Assembly: GCA_019054805.1 (NCBI GenBank)
Contig: JAHQIY010000001.1
Location: 6,958,501-7,022,500, forward strand
Direction of reading: 5' to 3'
DNA: 64,000 bases
From: Brachionus manjavacas
Lineage: Eukaryota > Rotifera > Eurotatoria > Ploima > Brachionidae
The number at the start of each line of letters is the position of its first letter. Position 1 is the stretch's first letter. This document shows positions 46,891 through 59,084 of this stretch, piece after piece. The notes beneath the pieces were generated by a model, which saw nothing but the letters and a program-made list of their open reading frames with translations, was not told the DNA's origin and did no database searches. Both the position numbers and the translations under genes were made by a program.

Positions 46891-47472
46891 TTGTTTATAT
46901 TTGGATATCAAAACCTAAAAAGATGTGGAATAACCTCGGATGATGTCACTAGTGATATAAAACTTTGTTTCTATAAGACGTATATTAGACCGACACTTTA
47001 TTATGGACTAGACAATGTTATACTAAATAAGACTCAGATTAAGAAGATACAAACGTTGGAATCAAAGTTAATAAAAGGAATGTTTAGATTAAGAAAAAGA
47101 ACTAGAAGTACTCAGTTTTTAAGAGCAGTAAATATAAATAAAGTAGATGAGCTTATAGTAAATACAAAAGTCAAATTCTTAATAAGACTGGTAGAATTTG
47201 AACTTACAAAATCAATAATACATGAGCTAATGGCACATGATCCCGATTTAAGCAAAGATAACAAAAGCCTGCTATACGAAATATCAGTGATTACGAATAG
47301 ACAAACAATTTATGAAATGATAAAATGTGGAAATGAAATAGTCAGGCAAACAGTTAGAAGAATTGTAGAGTGCAGGAAAGATGATGAAGTCAAAGATATA
47401 ATGGAGGCATTGGAGATAGAAGGAGACAAAAGGAGAATAAGGTTGAATCAGTTGCTACACATCGAGTACTAA
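46891..47472 (+). pseudogene. LINE ORF2 C-terminal domain
   Basis: An open 193-codon stretch starting before the insertion point. It encodes the post-polymerase C-terminal region of a LINE ORF2: LCFYKTYIRPTLYYGLDNVI matches the 'Y-x-xxIRPxLxYG' block, followed by IQTLESKLIKGMFRLRKRTR and a basic tail. There is no reverse transcriptase core, so it is a dead fragment, though undamaged over its length. Confidence 0.8.
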
Positions 47473-47701
47473 TCAGTAGCTGAAAAAATAGATAAACAAA
47501 TGTGCACAATAGACTTTCAAACTATTTTTTTATATATTTTTTTTATATTTTTATTGGTATTTTACTTGGCAAATTTTATAATTACTTTTGAACAATTGTA
47601 AATATACTAGTAATTTTAATAAGAGTACTGGAGGTCCGCGATTGACGCTCCAACTCCCAAAATCGCCCTAGTTGCGGCTTTCTTATTTAAATAAATAAAA
47701 A
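46898..47701 (+). mobile_element. 5'-truncated LINE insertion with 12-bp target duplication
   Basis: TAACTTTGTTTA at 46886-46897 and 47702-47713 flanks the insertion, and the 3' end is an A-rich TTTAAATAAATAAAAA tail. Only the last part of ORF2 is present. Truncation at the 5' end with a short 3' piece is the usual outcome of target-primed reverse transcription. Confidence 0.85.
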
Positions 47702-47713
47702 TAACTTTGTTTA

Positions 47714-49015
47714 AAATTTAATTTAAAAAAAATTTACTAGCTAAATTTACTTAGTTAAAAATTTAAGTTAAGTGATCATTAGAATTTGACTAAATGTCAT
47801 TTTAAAGAAAACTTTTTAAAGAAAATTTTTTCAAAAAAAACATTAGAATGAAATCATAAAAATTTGTTCAATTTATTTCAAAGAATAGTTTCTAAAAATA
47901 TTTTTTCACATTTTTTGAACGTTTGTCAGAGATTTGCCTAGAAAAAAAACCTTTTTTTTATTCTAAATTATTCGAACAACACTTCAAGGTTTCTAAACTA
48001 AATATATTCAAACCTTAGTAGAAACAACAATTTTGACAGCAACTAACCTTTTTTAAATTAATTAAATAAATTAGCTTTTTAATACGATCTTAATAATATA
48101 TTTTAAATATAATATTTAAATATAACTTTTCAATTAAGTCAAATTTCTTTTTTAAGCATTTTACTTCAAACAGCCAAAAAAAAAATTCTAATAAAAAATG
48201 CATTTCAAAAAAAAAATATTAATTCAAAGAATAAAAACATAAATTTCATTATTAGAGTCCAAAAATAATTGTTTTTTCACCATCTTAAAATTACCTAAGG
48301 GTATTTAAAAGTCTTGTAGTTCTAATTCATTCAAATGAATGTTTATGCTTATTTGAAAAGTTCAATGCAAATTCTAGTTCCTCATTTTATTAGCTTTAAA
48401 CGAGTGGCTACAACCTTAAAAAACCTTAAAAATTCAATTAAAAAAATTTCATTAAATTAAATTACCGTAAATCCTGGTGAAGGTTTGCGTAAACTAAACT
48501 ATAAATACCAAATTTTAGTTCATGAATAAGTGACCTTTGATCTCATGTTAAAATCGACTAATCCTAAACTCATGTACTCTTATCCGAATTTTTTATTCCT
48601 AATGCGAATAATTTTTTAATTAAAAATTATAAATTAAAAATCATAGATTTAAATTCATCTTTTAAAAATAAAAATAATAATAAAGAACTATATTAATCAG
48701 ACATAAGTTGAATATTAGAGGATATATTTTTACTCCGAACTTTTAGCAGCATTGGGAATTTTATTTCCTTTAAAAAATAATATGTAATGTTATAATAATC
48801 AAAATATCTATCATCATAAAACAGTTATTATGTTGAAAATGCTTAGGTTCTCTTAGGAACCTGATGATGGTCATTAGTTTTTAAAATCCGAAGATGAATA
48901 ATGCGTAATATAAATTTAAAGTGTTAGATCCAACAGTCATCAATACATTAAGAACTTCCTTAATTCAAACGATACAATCAAAGTGATTTTTGGCTGTTCA
49001 GTAAATAATGAAAAA
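47714..49015. other. AT-rich spacer, no gene seen
   Basis: Neither strand has a coding frame worth noting, and no repeat was found. Confidence 0.5.
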
Positions 49016-49017
49016 AA

Positions 49018-49985
49018 TTGAAAAACGGCATTCTTAATTACAGAGATAATTTAAAAATTTATTTAGAAGAGTATCAAAAGAATAAGCCACCTGACAATTT
49101 AACATCATACAGACCGATTTCGCCTTTAAACTGTCTGGTGAAATGGCTCGAAAAAATAATCAATACTAAAAAACAAACTTGGACAGAGAGATTGAAAAGA
49201 TTCTTCCGCCAAGTCAATCTGGATTCAGGAGGAACAAAAGTACCCAAGACCACATTCTTAGAATTAATCAATCGATCGTTGATGGCTTCAATATAAATGA
49301 ATTAACCGGAGCTATTTTTTTCGACCTTGAGAAGGTCTTTGATAAGACATCCCATCGTGGCATGAAAGCAAAATTAAAAGACCTAAATATCCACAACTTG
49401 TTGTTAAACTAGATCAGAAATTTCCTAAATGACCGGTCATTCCAAGTTTGTCACAATCAAACCTTATCATCTGAGAAGTCAATAACTTGTGGGGTCCTTC
49501 AAGGTAGTTGTCTCTCACCGACCCTGTTTATTCTTTTCCTTATTGATATTGCCTGCAGTCTGACAAAGGAAGTAAAAATTGCAATGCTTTTGTATGATCT
49601 TTGCACACGGATAACAAGAACCTCTAAAAAAGAAATTGAGCGTCACCTTCAAGATGCAATAGAAAAAAAGTGGAGTTTTTCCAAAAATTGGGCTTCAAAA
49701 TAAATAAAACAAAAACATGCCACACTACTTCTACAAGAGCTGGTGCTAAAAGCAAGCTAACTATCAAAATTGAGCAAGAAGAGGCATAATCCAAACTTTC
49801 TAGGCATCAAACTGGATCCTAAACTTGCCTACACAGCACATCTAAAAGACGTCAAAAAGGAATCTAATTTGTAAAATCAAAAATCTAAAATGGAGTTCGT
49901 CCCAAAAAATCAATTTAACCCTTTATAAAATTCTAATCCGCTCGTTGTTTGACTATTGTTTCATTATTCTATTTAAAAATGAAAA
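49018..49985 (+). pseudogene. LINE (Jockey-like) reverse transcriptase fragment
   Basis: Plus-strand pieces in shifting frames: LTSYRPISPLNCLVKWLEKI near 49100, PPSQSGFRRNKSTQDHILRI near 49205-49265, GAIFFDLEKVFDKTSHRGM near 49310 (motif A) and GVLQGSCLSPTLFILFLIDI near 49490-49550 (motif B). The expected catalytic ADD reads YDL near 49590, so the active site is lost. A FLGIKLDPKLAYTAHLKDV block follows near 49795. Endonuclease and ends were not found. This is a different, older copy from the other LINEs here. Confidence 0.8.
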
Positions 49986-51602
49986 AAAAAATAATTTTTG
50001 ACCTTTTTTGCCACGGGCTCAAAATTTTTGAATACCTCTAAGTGTAAAATCAATTCTTTTTTTAAATAAGAAAATTTTTTGATTTAAATTGGCGATTAAA
50101 CCAAAAAATAATAATTTAAGACAGGTTAAGACTGTAACTTAAAATTGTCACTTGAAAAAAAGTCTGAAATATTTTTTAATTTACTAATATATAATTTTAT
50201 TTTAGGTCTAAAAGGATAATATAAAACATTTTGACTAATGATCAAAAGAAAAATATTTATTAAAATCTACATTTATTTCATATAAGTTTTTTTGAATTCG
50301 CGATCTTCAATTATTTAAGATCTTTAATTGACTAAGTAATTGTTTTTTGAATAAAAACAACTATTTTGAACTCTTTTAAAATCTCTTTATTTTATATATT
50401 CAATTATTATTAAATAATGAATTGCAATAACAGAAAAAAGTTGCTTTTATGGCTTATTTTTTTTAGTTTTTATGAACTTTAGTACAAAAGAACATAAAAA
50501 AACTTAAAAAAATTAAAAAACTTACTTCATAAAATTTTAAAATTGGTTCGGTGAATGCAACATAGTGTAACATTCCAAGTTGTATCAACTGTCAAAGTCT
50601 CCTAAAAATGTGCAGATTCTCTGCAAAATGCACTCCGCTTGATTTTATTGAAATTTAATTTCTTTTTAGCTAGTTATTGTATGTTGCATTCACATAAATA
50701 ATTTTAAACGTTTAGAAAAAATGTAATTCAATTTTTTTACATTTTTTCTGTTTTTTTATCATTTTATACTGAATTTCACTTAACCTTTTTGTTAAACTAT
50801 TGAATTTTTCCAATTTAAATAAAATTAACAAAAAAAATAATTTTAATAAAGCAATGTTTTGAAATTTTGATTTTTAGGTAAATCGACGTCATCTGTAGTT
50901 TTTTAATACTGAATCATGGCGTTTCAGTGAAATTCAGTTTTTTTGCAAAGATTTTTGATAAACATTTTTTTCGGTTAAAACAATTTCAGCTTTACATCAC
51001 CTTAAGAATAAATTTAAAAATTTTCCTGCTTAATTGCTCTTTAATTTACTATTTTATCAGTTTTTCTGATACTCAAATAGAAATCTCAATTAATTAAGAT
51101 AAAATAAATATTTAATTTGTTCATTCAATATTTATTTAAAAAATTTTTGAAAAAATTACAAGTGCATGAAGCAAGAAATTATTTTCAAATCTTAAAATCT
51201 TTGTTTGTTATTTTTATTGATTTGATCCTTTTTCAAAAGGTAGTTTAAAATCAAGGAAAATACATTTTACCTTAATATTTTCCAGGAAAATTTTCTTAAT
51301 TACAGGCTTCGATTTTGATTATTTCATAAGAAATACTCAGGATTAAGTTACTAGGGAAATAGTTTTATACTAAAAGTTTGGAAAAAATTTATGAACCATC
51401 TCATAATATTGAGTCTCATGCAATACTTTATGCCAACGCAGTTGCTAAGCTCAATAAAAATTTTATGCATTTCGTTTAAAACAAAAAACTTAGTAACTAT
51501 GTTTTAAGCCATTTCTTGTTTTTTTTTAATTTACTAATATTCAAATCAATTAAAAACTTAGCTTTGATTTATTTTTAAAAATTTCACAGACAAACAAAAA
51601 CA
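49986..51602. other. AT-rich spacer with one MITE
   Basis: No gene. The stretch before 51603 should hold the promoter of the eight-exon gene; nothing specific is visible beyond the AT-rich background. Confidence 0.4.
50551..50693. mobile_element. small MITE-like element with 14-bp perfect inverted ends
   Basis: GTGAATGCAACATA at 50551-50564 and its exact reverse complement TATGTTGCATTCAC at 50680-50693 bracket 115 bp with a GC-richer middle. The size and perfect ends suit a miniature inverted-repeat element. No target duplication is evident. Confidence 0.5.
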
Positions 51603-54600
51603 ATGTCCGAATCTGATAGCAAATTTGATGAAACTCAAACTCCTTTAGAATCACCAAAAGCCACTAAGCCACAAAAAAATAATTCAGGTACAATTAATAA
51701 CTAACAATGTTTTAAACTAACTTTTTGTTTCTTTACTAATATCAGAATCTTTAAATATAGAAATAGCTTTGAGCAACTTAGACATTAGCCAAGATAAGGT
51801 TGATAGTGATTCCACCACTAGGGAAAATAAAGAATGCGACCAAACTGATTTGGATTTAAGCAAAAATTTAACTGATGATGAAAATAATTTAAAAAGTGAT
51901 CAGCAGAGTCATAGATCCGAATCGGATCTGAACCAAAATGACTCAACAGAAAAAATAGCCTCTAATGATGATGATCAAAGTTTAGTTAAGACAAATAATT
52001 GTGGTAAATAGTTAGAATATAAAATATTTCAAAATGATAATTTAGTTATTTTAGAGGCTAAATTTATAAAAAATAGTAATCAAAGTTCAGGTCTTAATTT
52101 AAAAACACAAATAAGTTTTGAAAAGATCAGCCGAAGTTCGAAAACAATTCGTCAAACAGAATCAAGTAACAAATGCACAAAGTTAATAGATGTTTGTGTA
52201 AATCACTTAAATGTTAGCTAACATTATTCTGTTAAATAGAATTAAAATTTTGCAATCTATTTTTATGTAAATTTTATTTAAGTATCGAGAAGTACTAAAA
52301 AATCAAGCTTGCCACCAGTGCTTCCAGCAATATCAAACGAGTATACCCATTTAGAATTGAAACGAATCAAAGAAGGTCTGACGAGAGAAGTCAGTACCAT
52401 TAAGTTTCCAAAGAGGTTTTTTATTCTGAAACAGAACATTCTTAAAAATTATATTTAATTTTTTTATTTAAAGAAAAGAACATACACCTTTCGTTTTCAA
52501 TGATCTTAACCCGTATTATGATATTCATCATGTTGAAAATTTGATTAAATCAGTAAGTGAAATTAATTATCTCTAAAAAAAAATTCTTCTTGAAAATCAC
52601 ATATAATAAAAAAGGACATAAAAATTTAAACAAAAAATTTATCCTAAAATTTACTCAAAATTAATAAAAATGAAAATAAGAATAAAAAAAATTGCCAACG
52701 CTAAATTTTCTATTTATTTTACAAACTTATTTTTGACAAGCTCAGTAATGTCTTTCTTCATTTGCGAACGCCAATTACCAATTTCTTGGTTATCATGATT
52801 ATCTTCGTATTATTAATTTTTTCCTTTGCTTATAGAGAAGTATTGTTGGAGATTCATATTCGTCGAGGTATATTGAGTGTTCTTTGTCGGATAAATAACC
52901 TTTTCACTTATCTAACCGAATTAATTTAACAATTAATAATAAAAAATAATAATTTGAATAATTGAAAAAGTTAAAAAAACTTATAAAAACGTTCAATTTA
53001 AAAACATCTCTTTAACGTCTCTATTAAACTTATAACTTTAATAGACTTTCCACGTCAATAACATGTTTTGAATAAACTTTGAATTTAATTTTAAAATTTG
53101 GCACTCTGTCTTTGTTTGCAGTTAAATACATGCTATTGATGTGGGAAAGCCTATTAAAGTTATTAATTTAATAGAGATGTTAAAGATATGTTTTTAAATT
53201 GAATGTTTTTTATAAGTTTTTATAACTTTTTCAATGATTCAAATTATTATTTTTTTTATTATTGTTTATTAAATTGTCAAAAATAAAGTGATGCAAAAAG
53301 TGTAATTTAAAAAACAATATCATGAGTTATTCATATGTTTTACCATATTTTGAGTGAAGCTTCCTCGGCTGTATATAATCCCGATTGAACCAGACATTTT
53401 AAAAGCTGACAAATATTCATTTTAAAAAATTTAAAAAGTTTTAATATTTTTTGCTTAAAAATTATACTTACTGAAGAAACATTATTTAACACTAGAAAGG
53501 CCAAATTTTTTAATACTGTAAAAACCCTATTTCATATTCTGCTATAATTAATTCAAATTAAAGTTTTTTTTTTACCAATAACTTTATTTTATGTTAAATA
53601 TACAAATTAATTTTTGTTATAATATAAAATTAAATTTTTCTTCTTTAGAATCATATGATTGAATTTTATACATTATTAAATTTAAAAAAATTAATATAAA
53701 AAGTAAATTAGGAAAAAAATTTTTGTCTATAATTTTTTTCCATTATCAAAACACTTTTCACATAAAGCTATTGTTTGTTGTTCCTTACTACATGTTCCGC
53801 AACAAAATTTTTTACATGACACAGTTAATATTTGTTTTATTTTGATTACAAAGCCTTATCTGACAATTTTTTTTATCTTTGTTTGAGCACAATTTTTTTG
53901 ATGGGGTTGAATTAGCATTCAAATCGACTGAGGCAAGTCTTTTTCGAACTGGTGTTGTTTTTGGTGTTGTTGGTTGACTATTGGATGACGATTGTTGTAT
54001 TTTACGCGAGTTTTCAGTCGCGATTTTTATAATTTTTATTTATTTCAATCAAAATTGTAAGTAATTATTATTTTAGATGAATCAAATAAACCAAAAATAA
54101 TAGTGGGTTTAAAAAACCACCTCGGGCTTTTATGTTTATAATAAAATTAAAATAATTTTTAAACATAAACACTAAAATCATAAATTTTATGTAATTTCAG
54201 ATTGTAGAATAAAAAATTTTTTAAAGTTATAAAGTTTTTCAAAAAGATTTTATCTATTTAAAAAAAAAAGAGCTTATAAAACCCTAGGCCTTTCTAGTGT
54301 TAAGATTAAGTTACTTGGTATGAAATCATTTTGCTTTTTAAATAAAAAAGTATCAATTCACATTATCTTTCAATATCATCGTAGATGAATAGGTTTAAAT
54401 AAAATATCTATAAACCAAACATTCCTTTTTAGCCTCAGAATTACCAACACATCGGTTACTACAACCGATACACAGCGACAAGCATAGTTGAACCATGGGT
54501 TGCTTACAGAATGGAGCGTACTTTGGCTCCATCAGTCACTAGAAGTTTAAGCCATTCATTTGTTCCTCGCTCAAAACTGTGAGTAGTAAATTTTTTAATT

Positions 54601-55387
54601 TCCTTTTTATCACATCCCATTTAACCGAACAAATCTCAATTTCCCTTTAAAAAAAGGTCTAAACAAAAAATCTAACACTGACTCTTGACTGATCGAATAT
54701 TAACAACTACTTTGACAAACGACATCAATTTTATCTGGATTTTTTGATTTGAAATTTTTCTCTATTTTTTGAATTTGAATAAAATTTGGTTTCATAAATT
54801 CTTTTTTTTGTTATCCAAATTTTGCTTTTGTTCTTTAAAATTCGCTTTGATCGTTCTTGGATACTATAAAACCCAATGCTTGGCAAATTACTTAATTTTT
54901 GTACACTTTTTGATAATTTTATTTTTCAAAACACGCCTTACCTATTCAGAACCGAATGAAACCCCTGCTTTAGACTTCGTATCATTATTATTTTAAAAGA
55001 GAATCGGACATTTTGGACAGACCAGATACACTCGAAGGCTCTACACTAGCACCCAACTTTCCCAAAGTAATTGTGAAAAAACCACGTGATTTAACAGGTC
55101 CGTTTTACGTCGATGATGTTCATACAATAAGGTATTCGTTTAGACTTCAATAATTCAAAATAAATTTTTTTTTTAGGAGCGAGTTAAAAAAAAATCTGAA
55201 TAGCACTAATAGATTCGAAGAAGATCGAAAACGAACAATTCATGACTATTTCCGAATGAAGTTAAATGAAACTGCTGATCGTCAAGGAATGACCAAGGCT
55301 TACCATGCCTATTTGGAGAATAGTCCAGGCTCAAAAAAAGCCCTGGAAGAATTACTTGATGAAAAGAAAGAAAGTATTGAAATCTGA
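51603..55387 (+). CDS. uncharacterised eight-exon protein, 394 aa
   Basis: Exons 51603-51687, 51746-52003, 52055-52195, 52283-52415, 52474-52552, 54433-54578, 55000-55131 and 55177-55387 join in phase with GT..AG borders (one possible alternative at 52195) to give 394 aa. Residues 1-160 are Ser/Asp/Asn/Gln-rich and probably disordered. Residues about 170 to the end look conserved: YTHLELKRIKEGLTREVSTI, FVFNDLNPYYDIHHVENLI, YNRYTATSIVEPWVAYRME, and a charged helical C-terminus (RKRTIHDYFRMKLNETADRQ). No catalytic motif, signal peptide or membrane segment is seen. I do not recognise the family; the style recalls small ciliary or cytoskeletal proteins, but that is a guess. The 1.9-kb intron 5 holds two transposons. 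The stop lies 37 bp from the stop of the convergent gene. Confidence 0.75.
52926..53285. mobile_element. palindromic MITE inside intron 5
   Basis: The left arm (about 52926-53070) and the reverse complement of the right arm (about 53125-53285) match closely, for example TTCAATTTAAAAACAT and ATAACTTTAATAG. About 55 bp of loop separates them. No coding capacity; a foldback-type non-autonomous element. The transcript could form a long hairpin before splicing. Confidence 0.75.
53490..54299 (-). mobile_element. non-autonomous piggyBac derivative, TTAA target sites
   Basis: TTAA at 53486-53489 and 54300-54303 flanks 13-bp terminal inverted repeats CACTAGAAAGGCC. The TTAA duplication is specific to piggyBac. 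On the minus strand, about 53990-53730 encodes a C-terminal Cys-rich tail (KLCSNKDKKNCQIRLCNQ, FCCGTCSKEQQTIALCEKC), as in piggyBac transposases, preceded by a basic stretch TPVRKRLASVD. The catalytic domain is absent. Located in intron 5 of the eight-exon gene, antisense to it. Confidence 0.85.
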
Positions 55388-55424
55388 TAAAATTTTATTT
55401 TAAAAATAGACTATAGTAAAAATT

Positions 55425-56388
55425 TTAAATCGAGGCCACTGCTCCATTCATAGTGACCTTAAAAATTTTTTCAAAAATAAAATATGTTTAATTAAATTTT
55501 TAATTCTTACTAATGGTACGTAAGGATGACGTCTTGGTAAATTTAGATAAGAACCACCTTTTCTTTTACAACAAGCAAAAATAATTGCCGAATAAATGAA
55601 AGAAAAAAGGGACACAAAAAATAGTATTAGTACCAAAATAAGCATTATAATGCTCAAACTTCGATCTGTGTTGGCAAAACTCTTTAACAAACAATTAAAT
55701 GAAAATGTTTAATTTTAAATTCTTTCTTACATTTGATGTAAAATCTGTGATTCCATTATTGTGAAGATTTATAATTGAGCTATAATATCCGATTAAAAAT
55801 GGTGTCACTGCAAATATGAATAAACTAATTGCAAAAAATAAATAAATCTTAAAAAAATTGATTAGATTCTATGTTTCATGGTAAAATTGCATGTACCATT
55901 GAATAAGTTGCTCTTTTTGCAGCTGAAAATCCAAATAAAGTAGCAATTAACATCTTGAAATAAATGTTTGAAAAATGAAAAAAATTCAAATTGAATTACT
56001 GGAAAAGTTATGAGGAGAGAAGGATGCGACCATGGCCATAAATAGTGGTGCTGTCTTTCAATATTAATTCCAGAAGCGAGCTGAAAATTAGGTGGAAAGT
56101 AAACATTTCCCGGATAGAGCATATAAGAAAATAATCTATTTCGATTGAGAGAACCTGTGAATATACGAGCTACCTCTATTGCTGTAAATGCGAGGGTTAA
56201 AAGCAAGTACAAAACAGCTAAAAAGGTAGCCAGACCCAAGCCTTTGTAACTTTTTTCAAAAGTATTTAGTTTTCTACTGGCGGTCACAACAGGAACTGGT
56301 GGACCCGCAACTGGTCTAAAGAAAATTGGTTTAATTTTTTGTTGCTATTCACATATGTTTTCGATTCTTCTTACCGATTCATCATCAT
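55425..56388 (-). CDS. uncharacterised four-transmembrane protein, 235 aa
   Basis: Six exons (56388-56375, 56315-56000, 55953-55897, 55847-55731, 55681-55511, 55457-55425) join in phase with GT..AG borders, giving 235 aa. Four hydrophobic segments are clear: LATFLAVLYLLLTLAFTAIE, then LLITFPVMLIATLFGFSAA, then IYLFFAISLFIFAVTPFLIG, then IMLILVLILFFVSLFSFIYS ending before CCKRKGG. The loop between TM1 and TM2 is the longest, about 60 residues (NRNRLFSYMLYPGNVYFPPN), and lacks the tetraspanin CCG and claudin W-GLW-C-C motifs. A 4TM membrane protein of unknown family. Exon 1 codes only MMMNR, so the start is inferred from splicing; the second or third ATG is equally possible. Introns are 43-59 nt except the 83-nt third-last. 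Confidence 0.75.
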
Positions 56389-57240
56389 TTTGGTATTTTT
56401 AAGAAATAATTTTTTGACAAAAAGCTGGAATTAAACTGTTTCTCATTTTAATTTGGTATTTAGTTAAAAGCTGAAGCGGGTCAAATGGTTATTTTTGCTT
56501 AGATTTTTTTAAATTCCATTTTTTCTAATTTGGCATAGTTATTATTAGATTTTAGGTATTTAGGGCTAGTTGAAAAAATTTTACTTATTTTTTAATTAAC
56601 TAGTTATAATATGAATATCATGGAAATGGAACTTTGAACTGCTGATTTTATTTAAAAAGTGAAGGAAGAAGAACCAAATTTTTCTTAGGCTTTAATTTTT
56701 TTCCTGGACCAGGAGTCTTGGTTATGCGAAAACTTTGCTAGTTTAATGGAATTATGTGGATTTTAGAGTTTTTTGAAGTTATGATAAATCAAAAGATAGA
56801 GTTTTGTAAAATTTCGTACTAGTGTGAATGCTCGAAATTATTAAATTCCATCTCTTTTTAACATAAACCCTAACTATCCATCTTATGAACAGGTAATATT
56901 TGAAAATTCACGATTTGTTCTATCATGTTCTGACAATTAAAAAAAATGTTTTATTATTGCTTTTTATGGACACAAGACGATTTTCAATGCCAATAAATGC
57001 TTTTTTGAGAATCAGAAAATCTTCTGAAAAACAAAACCTAATCTTTTTGGCAATCAAGTCTAAGTAAATTGAAAAGTCTTTGTGATAACAAGAAAAATTG
57101 TTTTCAAAATGTTTATATAAACTGTTCAGAAGATCTTAGTCCCAGTTAGGCAAAAAAATTCTCATAGAGTATCCTTGTGCGGGTTTTTTAAATTTTAATG
57201 CCGCGTCTTTAGATGAAAAAGCGTATTTACAGGGGGTTGA

Positions 57241-57580
57241 ATTTAACATGGGAACAAAAGTCGCTTTTGCGTGAACAAAATTAATAAAAAATTTGTTCGA
57301 TATTTTTTCAGATCTTTTCAAAATCATTGTTAATCATTTGTTTAATTTTAAATTTTTACTTTTTTTAGCTAGCTATTTATTCTATCTATTGATACATTAA
57401 AATTGAATTGCAACGGAGAAAAGCGTCGGAAAACTTCAGAAAAAGTTTGAAAAAACAAAAATATGTTTCAAAAAATTTTGCTTGTTTTAGCAATTTATTA
57501 AAATTACAAACAGATATTAAAATAAAAAATCGATTTTTTTACAGTGATGTTCCGCATTTTGTATTTTACATTATTTTACG
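57241..57580. repeat. dispersed repeat, copy 1
   Basis: It shares AATTTAACATGGGRACAAAAG, a TTTTTTCAGATYTTTTCAAA block and GTTCCGCATTTTGTATTTTA with 58586-58805. An inverted copy of the last block (AAAATACAAAATGCGGAAC) lies at about 59665-59685. Confidence 0.6.
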
Positions 57581-58585
57581 TATTTGTATTTTACAAATCG
57601 TAAATTTTAGCAAGTTTACAAAAGTAAAAAATCTCAAATTAACCATTTTTTACGTAAAAAGGTAAAATTTTAATATTTCACGTAAATTGCTGTAAAAACA
57701 AAAATTTCCAAAATATTGAAGAATATTTACGTTTTTTAAAAAAAAAACTATGATTTTATTAAAATTTGCAAACGAGAATTTTATCGAAATTTACGTAAAT
57801 TTTATTAAAATTTAATTTTTTATAGTAAATAATGTTAAAAAATCGTAAAAAATAGTAAAATGTTTTATTTTTTTTTAAATAAACTTAGAAAAAAATTTTC
57901 TCTTATTATGAATTTTGAAATTTTTATTTAGCATCTTTTTCAATTAGAATTTCAGTACACTTCCAAATGAAGTCAACAGTCTGCTTATGCAGTGTTAGGT
58001 ACAAATGATTTATATTCATTTCAAATTCATTACTTTTGAAATTTTTTTCATTATAGTTTTGAGAATTCTTCTTTAGGCCTTTCAAACTACTTTGAAAATA
58101 GATCTCAGATAGCGGAAGTGAAATATCTTAACCCCTTAAATATAAATTAGATGAACTACTAATATAGGTTTTGGATCCACTCCTTTTTCTTATTTTTGTT
58201 AAACATTTACCATTTATATTTAAAATTTAATTATCAAAATGTTTGCAGATGATACAACAATTGGTATCTCTGATCTTGAAAAAGCTTTGACTAGTTTAAA
58301 TTTTATTAAGGCGGCTACATGAATTTTTTGCCCCTCCATGTAGGTATTAAAGCTGTCATTTTTATTTCAAAGTCTTTGAAATGACTTTTTTAGAAAAAAA
58401 ATTTCAAGTCAAGTTAAAAGACCTTACTTAACTTTGACTTTATGATTTTTAAACAACTCTGGCCAAAAGCCCAATTTTTATGACTTCAGTATTTTGAATA
58501 TTGCTCTACGCTTTTATGCTATTTTTCGAAAGAAGCTATTTATAAATTAGCAAAAAGTTATTATATATCTATCATAAGACTTTTA

Positions 58586-58805
58586 AATTTAACATGGGGA
58601 CAAAAGACGCATATGCGTGCACTAAAATTTTAGAACAAAATTATTAAAAAATTTGTTCAAAATTTTTTCAGATTTTTTCAAAATCATTTTTAATCATTGT
58701 TAAATTTTTTTTATTTTAGTAATTTATTAAAATTACAAAGAGTTATTTTAATAAATAATCAAACTTTAAAAAGTGGTGTTCCGCATTTTGTATTTACATT
58801 CGAAT
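58586..58805. repeat. dispersed repeat, copy 2
   Basis: Same order of blocks as copy 1, without the internal extra sequence. Function unknown; probably part of a non-autonomous transposon whose other end is the inverted block near 59665. Confidence 0.6.
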
Positions 58806-59084
58806 GTCTTTTTTAACGAGAATTGTAATAGTATTACAATTCTCCGTTATGTTTTAAATGAAATATTAAGAAAAATGACCAAAGATATTTGAATTATAAT
58901 TTAAGAAATAGCATAAATCTAATTGAAGCAATGGCCAAATAAAAATGCGGAGAAAAAACATCTGAGTATTTTTATTCAATAAATTTCTTTGTGATCAAGA
59001 GATCAATGTTGAAGTTTGAACATTAAAGCTTTCAATTATCAATAACATTAGCTTAATTTATCAAGATTTAGTTGCAAAATTTTT

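Larger units (their letters stand above)
56389..59084. other. AT-rich region with local repeats, no gene seen
   Basis: No coding frame. 57241-57580 and 58586-58805 are diverged copies of one sequence (AATTTAACATGGG ... TTTTCAAAATCATT ... GTTCCGCATTTTGTATTT). The first copy carries extra sequence in the middle. TTTTACGTAAA-like words are frequent at 57560-57800. Confidence 0.5.

Noticed and set aside
54769..54996. Phe/Leu-rich frame between exons 6 and 7
   Set aside because: It sits inside an intron of a well-supported gene and has no start context or motif.
57408..57665. Plus-strand 85-codon frame
   Set aside because: It covers a repeat copy that is not open in the second copy, so it is not conserved coding sequence.
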